In this document: positions 23,501-37,612 of the stretch, in pieces
How the letters are laid out: every line of letters starts with the position of its first letter
How positions within the stretch are numbered: position 1 is the first letter of the stretch
DNA from: Atrichornis clamosus
Taxonomy: Eukaryota > Chordata > Aves > Passeriformes > Menuridae
Reading direction: 5' to 3'
Length of the DNA: 64,000 nucleotides
Assembly: GCA_013400975.1 (NCBI GenBank)
Contig: WBMZ01000344.1
Location: forward strand, 62,001 to 126,000
The notes under the pieces: model-generated
Databases searched by the model: none
Seen by the model: the letters and a program-made list of their open reading frames with translations, nothing else
What the model was told of the DNA's origin: nothing
Translations under genes and position numbers: made by a program

Positions 23501-26161
23501 ATGTCATTTTTAAAATTCAGATTTAAAGCATCTGAAAAGAGTAATGTGTCTACATTTTCATCCCAGACTTCTGGAGTTGTGATGAAAACAAGATTAAAGA
23601 AGAAATTATTGACAATGAAATGCTTCAACAATTGAGCTGCTGACTTTTTTCGTTGGATATAAAAGTATCTTTAGCTGTCATTTTAACAAAACAGGCTAAA
23701 TTCTCTTCTATATTGTATTCTAAATTTCAGTAGGTATATATAGAGGAAAATGATGCCCTGCTGCTTAATGTGTTTAGTTTTCTGCATTTATCTATTAATG
23801 TTTGATCTTTTACTGTTACACATGCACGTTATGCTTTTGTTAGTGCCTTTTCCTGCAGCTGTCATGCAAATAACTGTATATTTTAGATGTCTGAGACCAT
23901 ACCTAACTCATCTCTGTTAAAAGCTACCATTACAACTCCTCCTCCCCCTGCTACTTGACCCAGGCTCTGTCTGAGCTCTTCAGCTGTGGAAACAACTCTA
24001 AAGGAAACAGATAATGATGGTAAACTGGGGTGTCATGGTTCTCTTTATGTATGTCCATTGTAATACAGATACAGCAGGCCAACAATGACTCATCAGTGGC
24101 ACCAAGCCTGCAATTTTGCTGTGTTTGCAATTTCAAAGAAGAAAAGCAGCTCACAATTACATGTATTAAACTTTCAGATGATGCAGAAATTATGATGTAC
24201 ATCACTTATATTATCAGTCAAACTATAAGGAGAGAACATCAGATCTTTATGTGGCCCAGGTGCACATTTCTTATAATTTAATCAGCTCACAGCACCCTCA
24301 TTTCACCAGAAAACTCTAATTCATGCAGTGAAAACCACACCATGCCCTCTGTCTCCCCCCGCTGCTGTCAGTAAATTACAACTCATGATTCATAACTGTT
24401 ACCTGCATTTAATCCAGTGCCCTTTGCAAGGAGTTCAGCCAGCTCTGCTCCACAATCTGAAAACGTTATACAAAATGCCATGAATTATCTTTGTGGAGAT
24501 TATGAATAGCAAAAGGGACTGCTTTAGAAAAAAAATCCCCAACAAACAGCTAGTAATTTGGTTTAGGCAAATGCATGTGAGAAATATATCCATGCTGATC
24601 TCTGAGAATGATGTCCCTCAGCTCAGCAAGGATTCATCGGTTATGGGAGAGAGCCAGCTACCTGTCTGCTTTCCTCTTCAAGTCCTATTGTCTACTTTTC
24701 TGCCCCTTTCCTTTCCCCAGTTTGTCACAGGCTAGGGAATAGGCTCACAGGCTGAGGAAACAGCTATCCTGGTGGGGGAAACTCAGCTCACCTCTTGGCC
24801 AGATCCTGCCATCAAAGTCAGATTTGGAAACTCAGAGTTAGAGAGTGGGCTGGGATGACCTAAGTAAATGCCCAGGGGAGTGGGATGCATTTCCAGGGTT
24901 TAGAAATACGATGCAGGGCTGGGAGGAGGTTTTGAGGGAAGGTGTGTGCACTTGTTTTTCCTACCAGCAAGGTGGTTGTCAAGAGATGGCTGTCAGCTTT
25001 GGTATGTTCTAATTTTCACTGGTGGTGGGAGATCCTCATGAGGGCTAGCAGGGGGTGGGGAGCTGCAAGGTGCCTATGGTGAGAGGTCACCCACCAGAGG
25101 GGGGGGGCTCAGGGAGAACCCCAGCTCTGGCTTCTGCCTCTCCCCCTGCACTTGTCCTGTGGCTGCACCACCCTGGAAAGGTCCTCATGGCCCTTAGCAC
25201 TGGAAAGGCCACCTCTGTGTTACCCAAAAAGCCTAATGAAAAAGTTAGGGCTACTGTTTTGAAAGCTGTCCAAAGAGGATTTGGATGCTCTGCTCTCATT
25301 AAAAAACTGGTGGGAAAACAGGTGCCAAAATCCTGGTGTTGACTTCATAAATCTGCCTGCACTGAACAAAAGCAAGAAAGAGTTGAGAAAGACAAACGCC
25401 TCTTCAGCTGACTGGCACTAGCTGATATCACACTACTTTCAAAGTATTTTTTTCATTATGTCTTTTTCTCTTTGCCTACTCCAAAATGAAGGGTGGGGAT
25501 GGGGAGAGAAAATTCACCTAGGAATTTTTAAAAAGTTTTTTATTTTGGAATTATATTCTTCCCTTAATTACATTTCATTTTAAAGGTAATAAAAAAAAAT
25601 GCTAGTCAACCAAAAAATTAATTTCCTTGCTGTTCTAGTGAAAACTATTTCTAGGTACAGAACCTGCCAGTCTTTATGGGTATTAGCATAAACTAGGAGA
25701 AAATATTGAAAATTAAGGAATGTCCCTTTTTTCATCACCAAAAGAGTATTTTTATATTCAAAGGGTGGGTGATGAAAAGATAGTCAAAGCTTAATCTCCA
25801 TTTAACAAAAATATTTCCATACATGTTACTTATATGCATAATACACAAGAAATGAGTCACAACTGAGGAATGAAGAAAATCACACTAGACATGAAGAAAA
25901 ATATTAACAACGGTTACTACTTATAGTGTCTTGCTTTAAGGGACACTCAAAAATAAAAATGCTGTGGAGGTCAGAGAGGACTAAAATGCCTAATTTCTAT
26001 AGTAAGAGCTGAGCCCTGTCATTTGGTAATCTAGGTAAATAGTGCAGGTTTTATGAAAGGAAAATAAGTTATCGCAAAAATTTGTAATTCTTGTTTAGCA
26101 TATCTGAACTTTTATAAATTTAAAAGACACAGAATATCTAAAGAAGTCATGGGAGAATGTC
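17529..26161. other. Long non-genic stretch
   Basis: About 8.6 kb of mostly unique AT-rich DNA. I see no CR1 or LTR wording, no RNA gene and no supported exon. Simple tracts include an A run near 21,490 and G9 at 25,099-25,107. The part from 24,760 to 25,340 is GC-richer and gives two overlapping frames on opposite strands. Neither looks like a known protein. Confidence 0.5.
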
Positions 26162-26440
26162 TTTATTAGCTTGTTCAGAGTAGTATTCTTGTGGTGAGCA
26201 TGAGAACATCAAGCAAACATTCAAACTAAATTCCACTGTTTAAGTGTATTAATGAGAGGTCATACATGTGACTGTAGGGAAGTTTCTGATAGTCTGATAC
26301 ATTTCTTCTTGCGATTAAAAAATTGTGCATGATGACCTGAAACACTTCACTATTTTTCAGTTTTATAGATTTGTCAATGTTATTGCAGCTAAAGATTAAC
26401 AGGGCTTCCAGCACTTGTTCTTTGAGTTTAACAATAAACA
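26162..26440 (-). CDS. Weak candidate last exon, product unknown
   Basis: On the minus strand the acceptor aacttattctag lies just before base 26440. A frame of about 70 codons follows, opening in the phase that gives FIVKLKEQVLEALLIFSCNN and closing with TAG at 26,226-26,228. The peptide resembles an amphipathic helical repeat, but I recognise no family. AATAAA lies at 26,162-26,167, about 60 bases past the stop, with a TTCTGTGTCTTTT stretch beyond it. An internal CAG|GTCATC could also serve as a donor. The acceptor has a short pyrimidine tract, and the frame is too short to stand alone as evidence. Confidence 0.25.
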
Positions 26441-27559
26441 CTAGAATAAGTTAATCCAGATTCTCTTTCTGAGAAAAGAGCTGAAGTGGTTTTGAAAATT
26501 AACATTACACAGTTTTATCTCGCCCATACATTGCTGCAGTCCAAGCCCCTGGCCCTGTTTGTGCACACTGTGCATGGGAGAAGGGCTCACCAGAGGAAAA
26601 GCCACATGTCACCGGGATAACACATCTGCAGATTGCTGCCCATCAGTACCATGTGTCCCAGATAAAGGTAACCCTGATGTCTTTTTATCTGACCATTGAT
26701 ATTCTTGGTGGTGTTGAGGTTAAACATGTTTCAGATCAATACAGAAAGACTGAACTATCCTTTGTTTCCTTCATATTTTTGATCATTGTTAGCCTTCCCA
26801 TAATGGAAAGTCAATTGCACTAGCAGTGGTGTTCAGTATTTTGCAATTTAAACTCTGCAAGGTCTGTGCAGTACAGTTTGTTACCTTGGGAGTGGAGGTG
26901 GATGTAATGGAGCAACAGGTTGAGGCTGCACAGTAGCACAGGTAGATGAGAACATAGAGTAAATCACTGGAAACCCTGCCATGCTGCGGGTTTCCAGCAA
27001 ATGGCTGTTAACAGATCTGTAAATAAGTCTGAATGCCTCTTATTGTGATGGTGATACACAAATCTCTACAGGTTTGAGCTGTGTTAGAGCAGCTGAAATT
27101 GTGTGTTATTACAGAGGTGACATGCACAGAGTGTATTTATGTGTACAGGCTATGGATTTTGCTCAATGTTTATGGGACGCACAATTTGCATTGTCTGATA
27201 TTTTGTGTGAGTGGTGAACACTTAAAATTTCAAGTAGGTTTAAGTACACAAGAGTTTCCAGTGCCATGGAAAGATGAAAAGTTGCTGCAAACAATTTTCC
27301 CTTAGCCTCTTTACTGAAACACTTCCACTTACTTATTTTAAAAGGACCACATGTTTCCCCAGACAATTTCTTGGCTTTCCTATTCTTTCACTGGTGCCAG
27401 ATATCAGTGCCAGTGATTTTTTTCCTGCCTATTGTGGTTACAGTATTTCTTTTATAGAAATTGTCTGGAGGCCACAGACTAATTTTACTAAAGTCAGTAG
27501 ATGGGTATGACATTGCATTGACTCCCGGGCTCTCACCGTCTGTTTCAGATTATAACTAT

Positions 27560-27590
<31 letters not shown>

Positions 27591-29686
27591 TACTAATTCC
27601 CTGAGTCATACTGTTCCTTAGAACAGTGCTTTAAACAGCTGATGCAGGATGCTAGTATTCACTAGAATCTGCACTAATAGCACTTACTCAAATTTATTGG
27701 CCAAGATACCTTTCAGGTTTTGTTTATTGAATAAGAAATAGGTATTTGTTTGTAGCTGCACTTATGAAGTCCTCATGAAATCCTCAAGTCCTTATGCATC
27801 TAAGCTTTTTGCTGAGGACAGATATCTTAAATAAGAATTAAAGACAAGACAGTCTGAAGTCATTTTAGAATGCTAGCATGCTATTATTCACAACAATATG
27901 TTGGATATATTGAAAGCTTTGAATTCAGAAAATCCCTACGTGTCACATTTTTCTAATTTGAATGCCATTGCAGTACTGTTAATTTGTAGTTGGGACTTAG
28001 GACACTTTCTCATTACTGCTATCTGAAAAGCTACACATCTTTGCATTTCAGTCCTATGTCTGAATAGAGCAGAAATGAGATAAAAGGGAGCAAGAGTTAG
28101 GGAGGGTAACTTTTCTTACTATTGGGTGCATGTGTCAATTCAGACCATCACCACCTGTCACATATATCAGCTGATTTGTTCTTCCATTTTTTTGATACAT
28201 TACTTTAAACATATAAACTGATAATTTCCCATGCTGTCCCATACGGTTGTACTGTTATTTTTGTGTTGCTGTTTTTATTTGCGCAGTGATAAAATTGTCA
28301 CAGATTGCCAGGGCAACAAAGAAATTGCTTTTTTATATCCTCAATACATTTGGTTAAGAATCAATTCTGCATTATGAAAAGTAATTTTGGAGCACTGGAG
28401 ACAGTATGTGAAAATAAGACCTGTAAGTAAATTCTTGTTGAGCTATGAGTTTAGCCTGCCTATGCCTAATATTAAGAAACAAGGCACTGATACAAACTGA
28501 AAAATAATCCACACACAGTAAATTATAAAGGACAATATCAGTATAAAACTACATGCAGGAAAATGTGATCTAGTTTTCACAGCGTTTTGAATATGTGAAC
28601 TTGTAAAATGTATCTGGCTATTTCCTTTCTTCTTTGATAATATGCATATGTTAATGGAAAGACAATCTACTTTTTGGTAACTCTTCATCTATTGCTACAA
28701 ATCAGGTGTGTATCACGTGTGCAGATGTTGACTGAATTGGGCTAGGTTTTAATTGGTATGTCAACAAGAAAATTGTTTAAGTGAAGAAAATTCAAGATTT
28801 GGAGAAGAGATGAGTTGATACTCTATCAAAAATGGCAACATAGAAAAGGTTAAGTAATGATTCATTAGTGAAATTGAAAAGCAAAAGTCAAAAGAAGAGT
28901 TAAAAAGAAGACTAAATGAAAGGAAAATAGTATAGTAAAACATCTGTTTCAGAGTAACATTTCTAGTACTAAACAGAAAAAATCTTAGCTATAGGAGTGT
29001 TATATTGGTTTTATATTGAAATATAGTAAAAATAAGAGCAAAACCAGTCTTTTAAACCATCTTTTCTTTAAAAAAATCACTAAAAATTATTTATACCATT
29101 GATTGCACATCAAAATCAGAAACAGATTCTTATTTTTGAGTATATTTTATCCTCTTCTTCTAGGCACCTTGAAGCCTGTAAGTAGAAGTGACAAAATGTT
29201 TAGAAAAAACAGTTCAGAAGCTTTCAGTCAAGAATGGCTGGGATTTCAAATGAGATGTCTATTGCCAAATGAGAAATGACAAAAGCAAAAAAAAAAAAAG
29301 TAATCTGAAGATTTTATAGGTTTCATTGTCATTAAAAATGTTAACTGGAAAGTGGAGCAGTCTGGAAGGAAGTGGGCAGATTAAATAAAACTAAGTCTGC
29401 CACATTTCCATCTGCTTTTATGTATCCAAACCAGAAAGAAGCCACCTGCTAATCAGAAGCGACAGATCTCATTTATGAATGCAATTAGTCTTTTTTAGTT
29501 AATTGTCTTAATTAGTTTTGAAATCTTTAAACATACGGGAAAACAGCAGAAGATCAAAAGATAATAGTTCTGCAAATGAAAGTCATAAAAATATGATGAG
29601 TAACCAAATGAGTTCAGGGCAAAATCATGAAAATTGCAGCATAAACAAGATTGTGGTAAAAATAATAATTAAAACTCCAGCCAATA
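26441..29686. other. Non-genic stretch
   Basis: No gene or dispersed repeat recognised. The block near 28,255-28,330 has the mixed, low-redundancy look of conserved non-coding sequence. An A12-type run lies near 29,290. Confidence 0.45.
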
Positions 29687-29750
29687 AATAAAACATTATC
29701 TAAATAAAAGATTATCTAAACAAAACATCATCTAAGCAAAGCATATGTTA
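29687..29750. repeat. Degenerate 16-bp tandem repeat, about four units
   Basis: Units at 29,687-29,702, 29,703-29,718 and 29,719-29,734 read aataaaacattatcta with one to three changes each. A fourth, more diverged unit follows to 29,750. It is an AT-rich minisatellite of low copy number. Confidence 0.88.
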
Positions 29751-31255
29751 AAAATGGAAGAGGGAGAAAACCAGTGAAAATTATGTCCCAAATGCCTTTG
29801 TACCTTCCTCGCCTCCAAAAATCCCACGATAGAAACACAGACTGAGGAAAAGGCAAACAAAAGAAGCTCAGTTCACCATAATGAAATGTGTTGCTTAATT
29901 AAACAGACCTTCTTTGTCTAGGCATTAGCTTTTATACTATGTATTGTGCTTCTTCAGTTACTTTCGTATAAAAAACTTTCGTAAGTAGGTTATTTACACA
30001 CCACACACTACAATCAAAGGCAACAATGAGTGAGTTTCTAGATTTTCTCAAGGCTACTGCTCACATTTTTTTTTGTTTTTGTTTATAGAGATGTGAGCAC
30101 AGCAAAATGCAGCCATGCAATCTGTACAAAAAAGATATTCCAGTTCTGTGAAAGCTTTCACCAAGGAGCAGAGCACACTGATGCTTTGCAGTCTGCCTTT
30201 GGAAGCATAGTTTTGTGGTTGGTACAGTATTGAATTAATTTGTCAGCACTGTTTTTGACCTGCCAGTTGTTAGTTGGACACAGTTTTGGTTTAGTTCTGG
30301 TCAATGATATTTGTAGCCTTTTGGGGTGAATTTCATGCCTTGAGTAACTTCAGTGAAGTCTCTGGACAAGGTGTTTTACATTGCTATGATGTATTCATCT
30401 AAAGTTCATTTCCACTCAATTTTCTCATTAATTTCCATGGAATTTCTCTTTAATCTCAACCCTTCTTTCAGCAAATCTGCACTTCAGGGTAAAATCATCC
30501 CAGGGCCAAGAACTGGAGGACAGGTATCTGATACTTGGGAGGTGCTGGAAGCGAGAGGAGCATGCTAAGGAGTTCATGACCAGGCTAAGGCGTACAACTG
30601 CACTGGTGGGCATGGGATAACGCAAGCCCCATGGCCTCCTCAGCTTCAGCAGCCCACACACAGGGAGGTGCCACAGTGCTCAAATGTGGGCTCACCCACC
30701 CAGTACAGGAGATTCTCTGAGCTGCCTGTCAGAGACAGCTGAGTGGCAAATTGTCCACATCCATAATGAGTGGCTCTGGGGGACCTGCAGTATATCCCTG
30801 TCCTCCCTCCACACTGTCATCCCCACAGATGAACTGCATTAGCATTTTTGCTGCTTGACGTCACAGGGGGCACCCATAACTTCAGCCCTTCCCAGTTTGA
30901 ATGTCAGTTTCTAAAAAAATGCTGCTTTAGGCAGCAGAGCAGTACTGTCATTTTACAAGTTGGGTGGCACAAATGTATTTGTTTAGTTGAATTCAGGATG
31001 TGTCTGGGCATGTACAGGTCCCATTCCACAATATGTACGTGCAACCTCATTTCCTTGTGAAAGAGAGAAAACAGGTAGTCTGCAAGGCATCTGGAGTGTC
31101 AGGGAATGATCGAAAGACGGGCTTTTAGCATGAAACAGACTTTTGGGATAAAGATGAGGAAGAGTGAGTTTTAATTAAAAATCCTCTCAGCTTATCTTCT
31201 CACTCAAGGGAACGTGATTTTTCAAGCATTAAAAGCAACTGGAGCATTACAGTCC
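29751..31255. other. Non-genic stretch
   Basis: No supported gene. A locally GC-richer segment at 30,480-30,830 yields overlapping frames on both strands, none of them recognisable. It might be an old unclassified repeat. Confidence 0.45.
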
Positions 31256-31273
31256 TTTTTTTTTTTTTTTTTT
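31256..31273. repeat. T18 homopolymer
   Basis: Eighteen consecutive T. I see no recognisable retrotransposed sequence on either side, so it is probably a simple tract. Confidence 0.95.
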
Positions 31274-34200
31274 CTTTCTGGAAAGAGAAATAGGCTCTAT
31301 AGATTGAGGCTCACACTGTGCAATTCAGGAAATTCAAATGTGCCCCATTTGCTCTGCATGTATTGCACTGCTGTGTGGAGGATGCAGTCTCTCCATTTGG
31401 ACATGCTTTCAGGAATGGGGTGCATCAGATGAGTAGAGAAGGAGAGTGCACACACAGCCCACTTTTTCCAAAGTAGCCTGGATAAGAGCTGGTAAGAGAG
31501 GGTAGTGTAAGCTGTGCATGAATCTCACATCGAACACTCACCATGCTAAAGAGGGAGTCAACCATCAGCTGAATTAAACAATGACCAGAGATTTGTAGGG
31601 AAACTTTAGAAAAAGGATTCAGCTTGAAAAGGAATGACAAAACAGAGTGAAGCCTGGATGCCTGTGAGCACAAATTAACATTTCTCGAGTGCCCAACATA
31701 GTGGTTCACCTGCTCTATTGTCAGAATTGATCTGCATAGATAGGTCAAAGATTGGCAGTTTTTTGCCAGTTGTCAATAAATTGATAAACTGATGTAAACT
31801 ACATGAATTGAGCAGGGCTTTTTCAACCTGTAATACTAGTGAACAGCAAGATCAGACTGTTATGAGAGACTAGAAAATGAAAAGACCAAACTGCAGAGAA
31901 CGTTTTTTCTTTTGTGGTATTTATGATATTGCTCAGAGATATTATAGCTTCTTCATGTGTTTTTGCCTTAAATAGTATGTGCATTGTACTGATATTATTG
32001 TTTCTTTGCTTCGTAGTTACAAAAGAAAAAATTAGGGCCTATATTAGACAAAAAAATTTAACTTTTTCCCTCTATATATTTATTTTTCAATGGATGAAAG
32101 TTTAAAAACAGAGGTAAATAACCCCACACTTCTCTCCTTTACTTCAGTCACTAAAGAAAAAGAGAAAAAGAGCAGGTGTTTGAAAAACCCTGTCATATAA
32201 AGATTTCCACTTTCCTTGGGATTCAAGTACATTGAATTGAATCTACAATTCCTGGTTTCCTCTAGAAACAGTTACACTGACCTTCCTCTAATCCTTTTGA
32301 CCTACTATTGTAAGGCTGCTTATAAACAGAAATAGAAACCACATGCTGTCAGTCAGGGCATCCTTAATTTCTCATCCTGAGTAAAATAAAGCTAAATCCT
32401 TTGTGAAAGAGCTCATAATTCTTCTCCTTTCTTGCAGCTGAGAAGGATCATAATAGAAAGCAACACTGAAAAATCACACGTGGGTAAGAGTTGTGGCAAC
32501 ACCTTTTTGAGCTGAAAAATATCCATCCAATAGATAAAACTATATGGGTTTAGTGGGGTTTTTTGCTTTTATGTTTGGGTTTTTTTGGGCTTGGGTTGTT
32601 TTGGTTTTTTTTGTCTGTGAGAGTGCTCCTACAAACAGCCTCTTACTTATCTGTAAGGGGACAATTTCCCAGAGAGATAGCTCCTGAAGGAGTCTATCAC
32701 AAAATACTGAAAAAACATTTATTGCATTCATGGTGACACTTGATACCACCAGGATTTTTCCACTTGCTCCCCAGTGTGCCAGAGGGGCTGCTGGTGGCAA
32801 ACACAGGGTGAGGGCATGTCTGCCTTTGAGGGTGAGGAAGCAGCACTGTTTTAGCCTGGACAGGGGTGCCCAGTTCACCCCTTGATCATCTTCAAGAATT
32901 CCTTGTTCACTGCACAGTTTTATTACACGTGAACTGCATTCCTTTAAGGGGGAAATTAACTGCCCCTTAGAAATTAATGTAGTTGTTTTCTGGAGAGGAG
33001 AACCTGTCTCAACAAACAGCTCTTTCTAAGTCATCTCAGAGCCATGGGAACTGTGGCGATGTTCTGTACAAACTGACTGTAGGTCAAACAAAACCCTTAA
33101 AATGTCTTTAGCATAGGTGTGAACACCTCAGAAACACTAGTTTGCAGAAGAAAATCTTTTCCTTTTATGCAGTTTGACTTGTAAATGTAGATAGAAACTA
33201 AGTAAATTCCAGTCTGTGGAACTGGGTGTCTCCATAAGTTACATTTAATTACATATACATCTATAAACAACAAAAAAGGGAATGATTAAACAAAACCGCA
33301 ATTTTTAGAGAAGTTCTGGTTGGTTTAGGTGTCATGAAAGGCACTGTCCAAGTAGGAAGAAAATCAGAATTCAAGTTGCATGTATTAATAAATACTCGAT
33401 TAGAACAGCTCATGTACCTTGGGCCTCAAGAAGATAACCTGCTTCTAGAAAAATAAAAAAAGATTGTGACTCTTGCTTTTTAAGAGCCAATTGATATTGT
33501 TGCCTGTTTCTTAACCTTTAGTCCCTTTGGCTACTTATAACTGTTACTGTGCCTTGGGTCCTCATTTATGCTAAGGCAGTTTTGATTATGTAAAAGACTG
33601 GGTTGCACAAACATCTCTCAGGATTGGGTAAGGTATTAATGAACTGCTGTTGAGTAGGGGACTTCAATAAATCACCTTTATTGATCCTCTAGGGCTCTAT
33701 TTTTTTTTTAAATTATTCTATATCTTCCTTTAGTGAGCTATGGTAGGATCTTCTCTGGTGTGCTATGGATCAAGTAGCTTGGATAATGCATTGCCATCCC
33801 AAATATCAAGCAATTCGAGTAATGGATTTTCATCCCACAAGTCAGGACCAATTGTTCCGGGGGTCAGAATAGAGCTGGTGGTGCAGCCATAGTTCAGAAC
33901 AGCACAGAGATTATATGAATCTTAATGTTTCCATGAAGTTCCTCATTTGCCCCAAAGTTAATGATTTATAGTAAATAAAAGTGTTGGATACTTCACAATA
34001 TTTGATTGTTTAAAAAATATCAATGAAAATTAGATATGGTTTTTTCTAAGTTACTTGAAAGCATGTGAATATTGAAGTGATCCGTCTTTACTTCTTTTTG
34101 GAGTGATAGATAACAGCAACTGATCAGAAATCCTATTGCTTGTAGGAATGGTTTTGGTTATGAGGCTCAGCCATATGAGGAAGTTCATTTCAACTCCAAG

Positions 34201-34536
34201 ACCAGGTTTCTCCTAAAAGAAAAGTAAACCCAGTTTGGTGTATGTAGCAAGATGCTCTGCTGCAGATGCTTGATATTTCAGATGTTCAAACCACAGAGAG
34301 CAGATTCAGGTGCAAACTGGAATCTGTGTGTGCTGGTTCCCCTGGAGAACCCAGACCCACTTTCAGCATTGCGTCTCACATACCTCAAGCTTAGTAACTG
34401 TGACTCTGCTTCCGTCTGCTCACACATAGGCCCTTCCCACTCCTGTTGCTGCTGCTCCACCTCATGTAACTTCCGTTGGACTGGAGACTGTCTCTGTAAC
34501 CCATCAACCTCATACTTTCAAGCCTTGCTCCCAATA
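31274..34536. other. Non-genic stretch
   Basis: No supported gene or recognisable dispersed repeat. A T- and G-rich patch at 32,550-32,610 produces the low-complexity minus-strand frame at 32,540-32,878. Confidence 0.5.
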
Positions 34537-34562
34537 GTGTGTGTGTGTGTGTGTGTGTGTGT
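34537..34562. repeat. (GT)13 microsatellite
   Basis: A perfect dinucleotide run of thirteen units. The His/Thr and Val/Cys tails of frames on either strand here come from the repeat. Confidence 0.98.
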
Positions 34563-37500
34563 GGGTTTATATAAAGTGGAAGGCTATCTCTAAGAATGAC
34601 TGAAACATTCACTACTGCTAAAAAGTGTCCTAAAGGAAGTATTTTGAGAGATCCTGGTTTGTGTATTATTTCCCAAAACATCCCTTTTGTATTGACAAAT
34701 TACATATTAAAAACAAATTGCAAACCATTCTAAATTTTTGAACTTAAAAATGTGATTACAATATTTATATTATTTTCTTCATCAGGTTGTGCTTTAAAGT
34801 TGTGAGATGCCATCAGTTTTGGGGAGAAATCTCTATCAAGGTCATTCTATTTCCTGCATAACTTGCTCATTTACATCAGGAGGACCCTGCAGTGCACAGC
34901 GGTACCTTGAGATGACAATTATTCTGATTTGGAATTTTGTGTACAATAATTAAACAGTCAGGTACCAGCAGACATGTGCTACCTGAGATAACACGCTTCT
35001 TGGAAGTATCGTGAGGCAGAAGGTGAAATTAGTGCCTCCAATGACCTGGGAATCCCATTATCTCACCACTGCACAAGCCTGAGGGTGCATTGTTACTGTA
35101 TACCAACTATTAGCATTATTAGCTGCATTGTGATTGATTGCACCATGTAAAACATATGTTTAAAACATGTTCACCGTTGTGCATCATGTGATAATATGTC
35201 TGACTCTGAAAGACCAATATATCAGGTGTGAGTCGATAGGAGCATGAAGAAGTGTTGGGTTTTTTTCACTGGGATATGCATGACTGGCAAAAGTTATCTT
35301 GAAACGGACTTGAGCTTCAGAGTCCCACAGCTTCAACAAAACCAACATCCATAATGCAGGAGAGTACTCACATTTAATTGGCTCAAGTGGAGCATTCACA
35401 ACTGTTGTGTATTATTTGCTTTTTTACAAATATAGGTGTGCATGTGTGTGTTTGCATGCCCAGAGCGATCTTCACAGTGTTTATTTTTAACCTGTGATTA
35501 TTTTTGCCCTGCCCCAAACTTCCCGTGCCCGGTGCTGTCAGTTGTTTCATTTTTCAGGTGACTGACAACAAGCACTTTTTCCACCAGCACTGAGCAGCCC
35601 TGGCACTGTACCTGGGACGTGGGTTGGCTGCTTAGCACAGCCCTGGCAGACAAAGGGCTTTGTGCTGCCTGCTCCTGCTCACAGCTCCGCAGCGAGGCAC
35701 CACTTCAGACAGAGGAGAAGGTCTATCTTTAATCTGAGCTGCTCGGGAAATCAAAGGGGGTGGATTAAAACAAGAGCAGTGACTGATTTCTGTAGGAGAT
35801 CACTTTCCTGTTTCACTTGATATAACGAACAGGATAATCAAAGTAAGGTTAGAAGCCCCATGTACCTTTTTTCCAACAATTTCTGTGATGTCAGTTCACA
35901 AGGTATTATAATAATTGAACACGTGTGATAATGATTTTAGAAAGTTTCCTTTTTTTACCTTAGAATAATTTACATATACTTGCACATTATGACTCATCAG
36001 GCTTGTAGTTAAATATGTTAAACCTTATTAACTCTGCATCTGTTTGTTTCTTTGCCTCTTTACCTTTCTGATCTTTGCTAAAAATAAATACAGTGCCTTC
36101 AGAAGGACTAAATTTCAAAGATATGGTGAGACGTTGCTTTAAATTGGATTTGAACAGCCAATAATGAACAGCAAAAATCTGGTTCATGCTCAGAGAAAAG
36201 AGCATTAAGAGGAAGACAGGTGCCATGGGAAGAGTCACCAGGTCTGGCTGGGCTGTAAGGCAGCAACCTCCCGACTCAGTAATTGCTCTGCGCACTCAGT
36301 CAGCAAAGGCAGGTGGGCTGTCCCTGGGGCTTCCCTGGCAGCTCTACCCCAAGGTCTCCCTTCGCATGCCCAGCTCTGCTCAGGGGCAGCCCATGAGCCA
36401 CCTCTTGCTGCATTTGCCGCAGTGTCCCAAGAGAATGTGACAGAAGCATTTCCTGGGCTGGCACTAGCGCAGTGACCCTGGGTCCCCCCGCCAGCTCTCG
36501 CTGAGCTGGTACTGTGTGAAACCTTTAATGGGAAGGGGAGCATTATGTCCTTTGCTGGCAATACCTCCACAGAAGTTAAATGTTCTTCCCTAATGTGTTT
36601 TAGACAAGTTGGTGGTTTTTTTCCCCTTTTCTTTCTCTTCTTTAAAATGAGGTTAAGGTGGCAGTGCAGGATCTTGGCTTATTCTGTGCTGGCTTTCTTT
36701 GCACTTCAGTTGAATCCACATGGGATGGTGATATTCAGCTCTGCATTACTGCTATTTCTCACTTTAATGACCCTGGTAAATCTTTAATGATTGCCATCAC
36801 TGTCAGAAGGGCACAAAGGGTCCTCATCTGTCTTGATGCAACCTAAGAAAATATGCTCACAGATGTCAGTTAAAATAATGGCATTGGTGGTAGGTCACTT
36901 GTGTTTTTATGGGTACTCACCTCTTTTTGCAAAAAGCGGCATGGAAATTCCACTCGTAATCATTACAATCACTTAAAAAAAGTAAATGTTGATGTCTTAG
37001 GTTTTGTTTTGATTAAGTAGGGCAGCACATTCCAGACAAAAAGAATTGGGACAGGCACTTCACAGGAATGGGCCTCAACATTTCAGTATTCCAGAGCACC
37101 TGAGATATAAGCTGCTATTTTAAATTAGGTATTTCGAAGTGTGAGATTTTCATCCAATACCTGCTTGAAAGTCTGTGTTAGAGGAATTCATTTAACATTA
37201 GAACAAAGATTTTTTTCACCACTTAAACATTGTTTCATCATGAGTGATTTTTCTCTCACAGTATAGCCTTTAAGACATAATTTTCTCAAGTTATGGGGTG
37301 TGTTAACAACCCTGAGAGTTAGAAACTGGATCTACAGATCTCCTGTTTTCATTAATAGCAGTTGCCTGCTTAATTCACTGAGCAGCATAGAGAAAATGTA
37401 GCCCTGTGGGTCAACATCAATGGATTCAATGATGTCTTCACCCTCCAAAAATGTCATTAGTGGCAGTAACATCTGGCTGTGGGTCCTAGTGTTTGTTATG

Positions 37501-37612
37501 ACTCTCTGGAGTGCATTAAGTCTGACTCAGAGGTGCTCAAGCTTGCTTGGGAAAGCTCCCATCCGTTGTTCACTGCTGGCCAACCATTTGACATCTCAAG
37601 TCTGTAAACTTT
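34563..37612. other. Non-genic stretch with GC-richer patches
   Basis: No gene is supported. Two patches, 35,440-35,720 and 36,190-36,530, are richer in GC than their surroundings and give frames on both strands without family resemblance. The region 35,080-35,230 contains adjacent 8-10 bp palindromes (AACATATGTT and AACATGTT). Confidence 0.45.

Noticed and set aside
17671..23870. ATGCAAAT octamer motifs (near 17,674 and 23,865, another near 43,997)
   Set aside because: A given 8-mer is expected about twice in 64 kb on two strands, more in AT-rich DNA, so three hits mean little.
34252..34681. Cys-rich plus-strand and His/Thr-rich minus-strand frames
   Set aside because: The repetitive residues are translations of the (GT)13 microsatellite and neighbouring CTG-rich sequence.
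36658..36846. Protein-like 62-codon plus-strand frame with a possible CTG|GTAAAT donor
   Set aside because: A stop lies four codons upstream without a convincing acceptor, and other frames overlap it. The evidence is weaker than for the minus-strand candidates.
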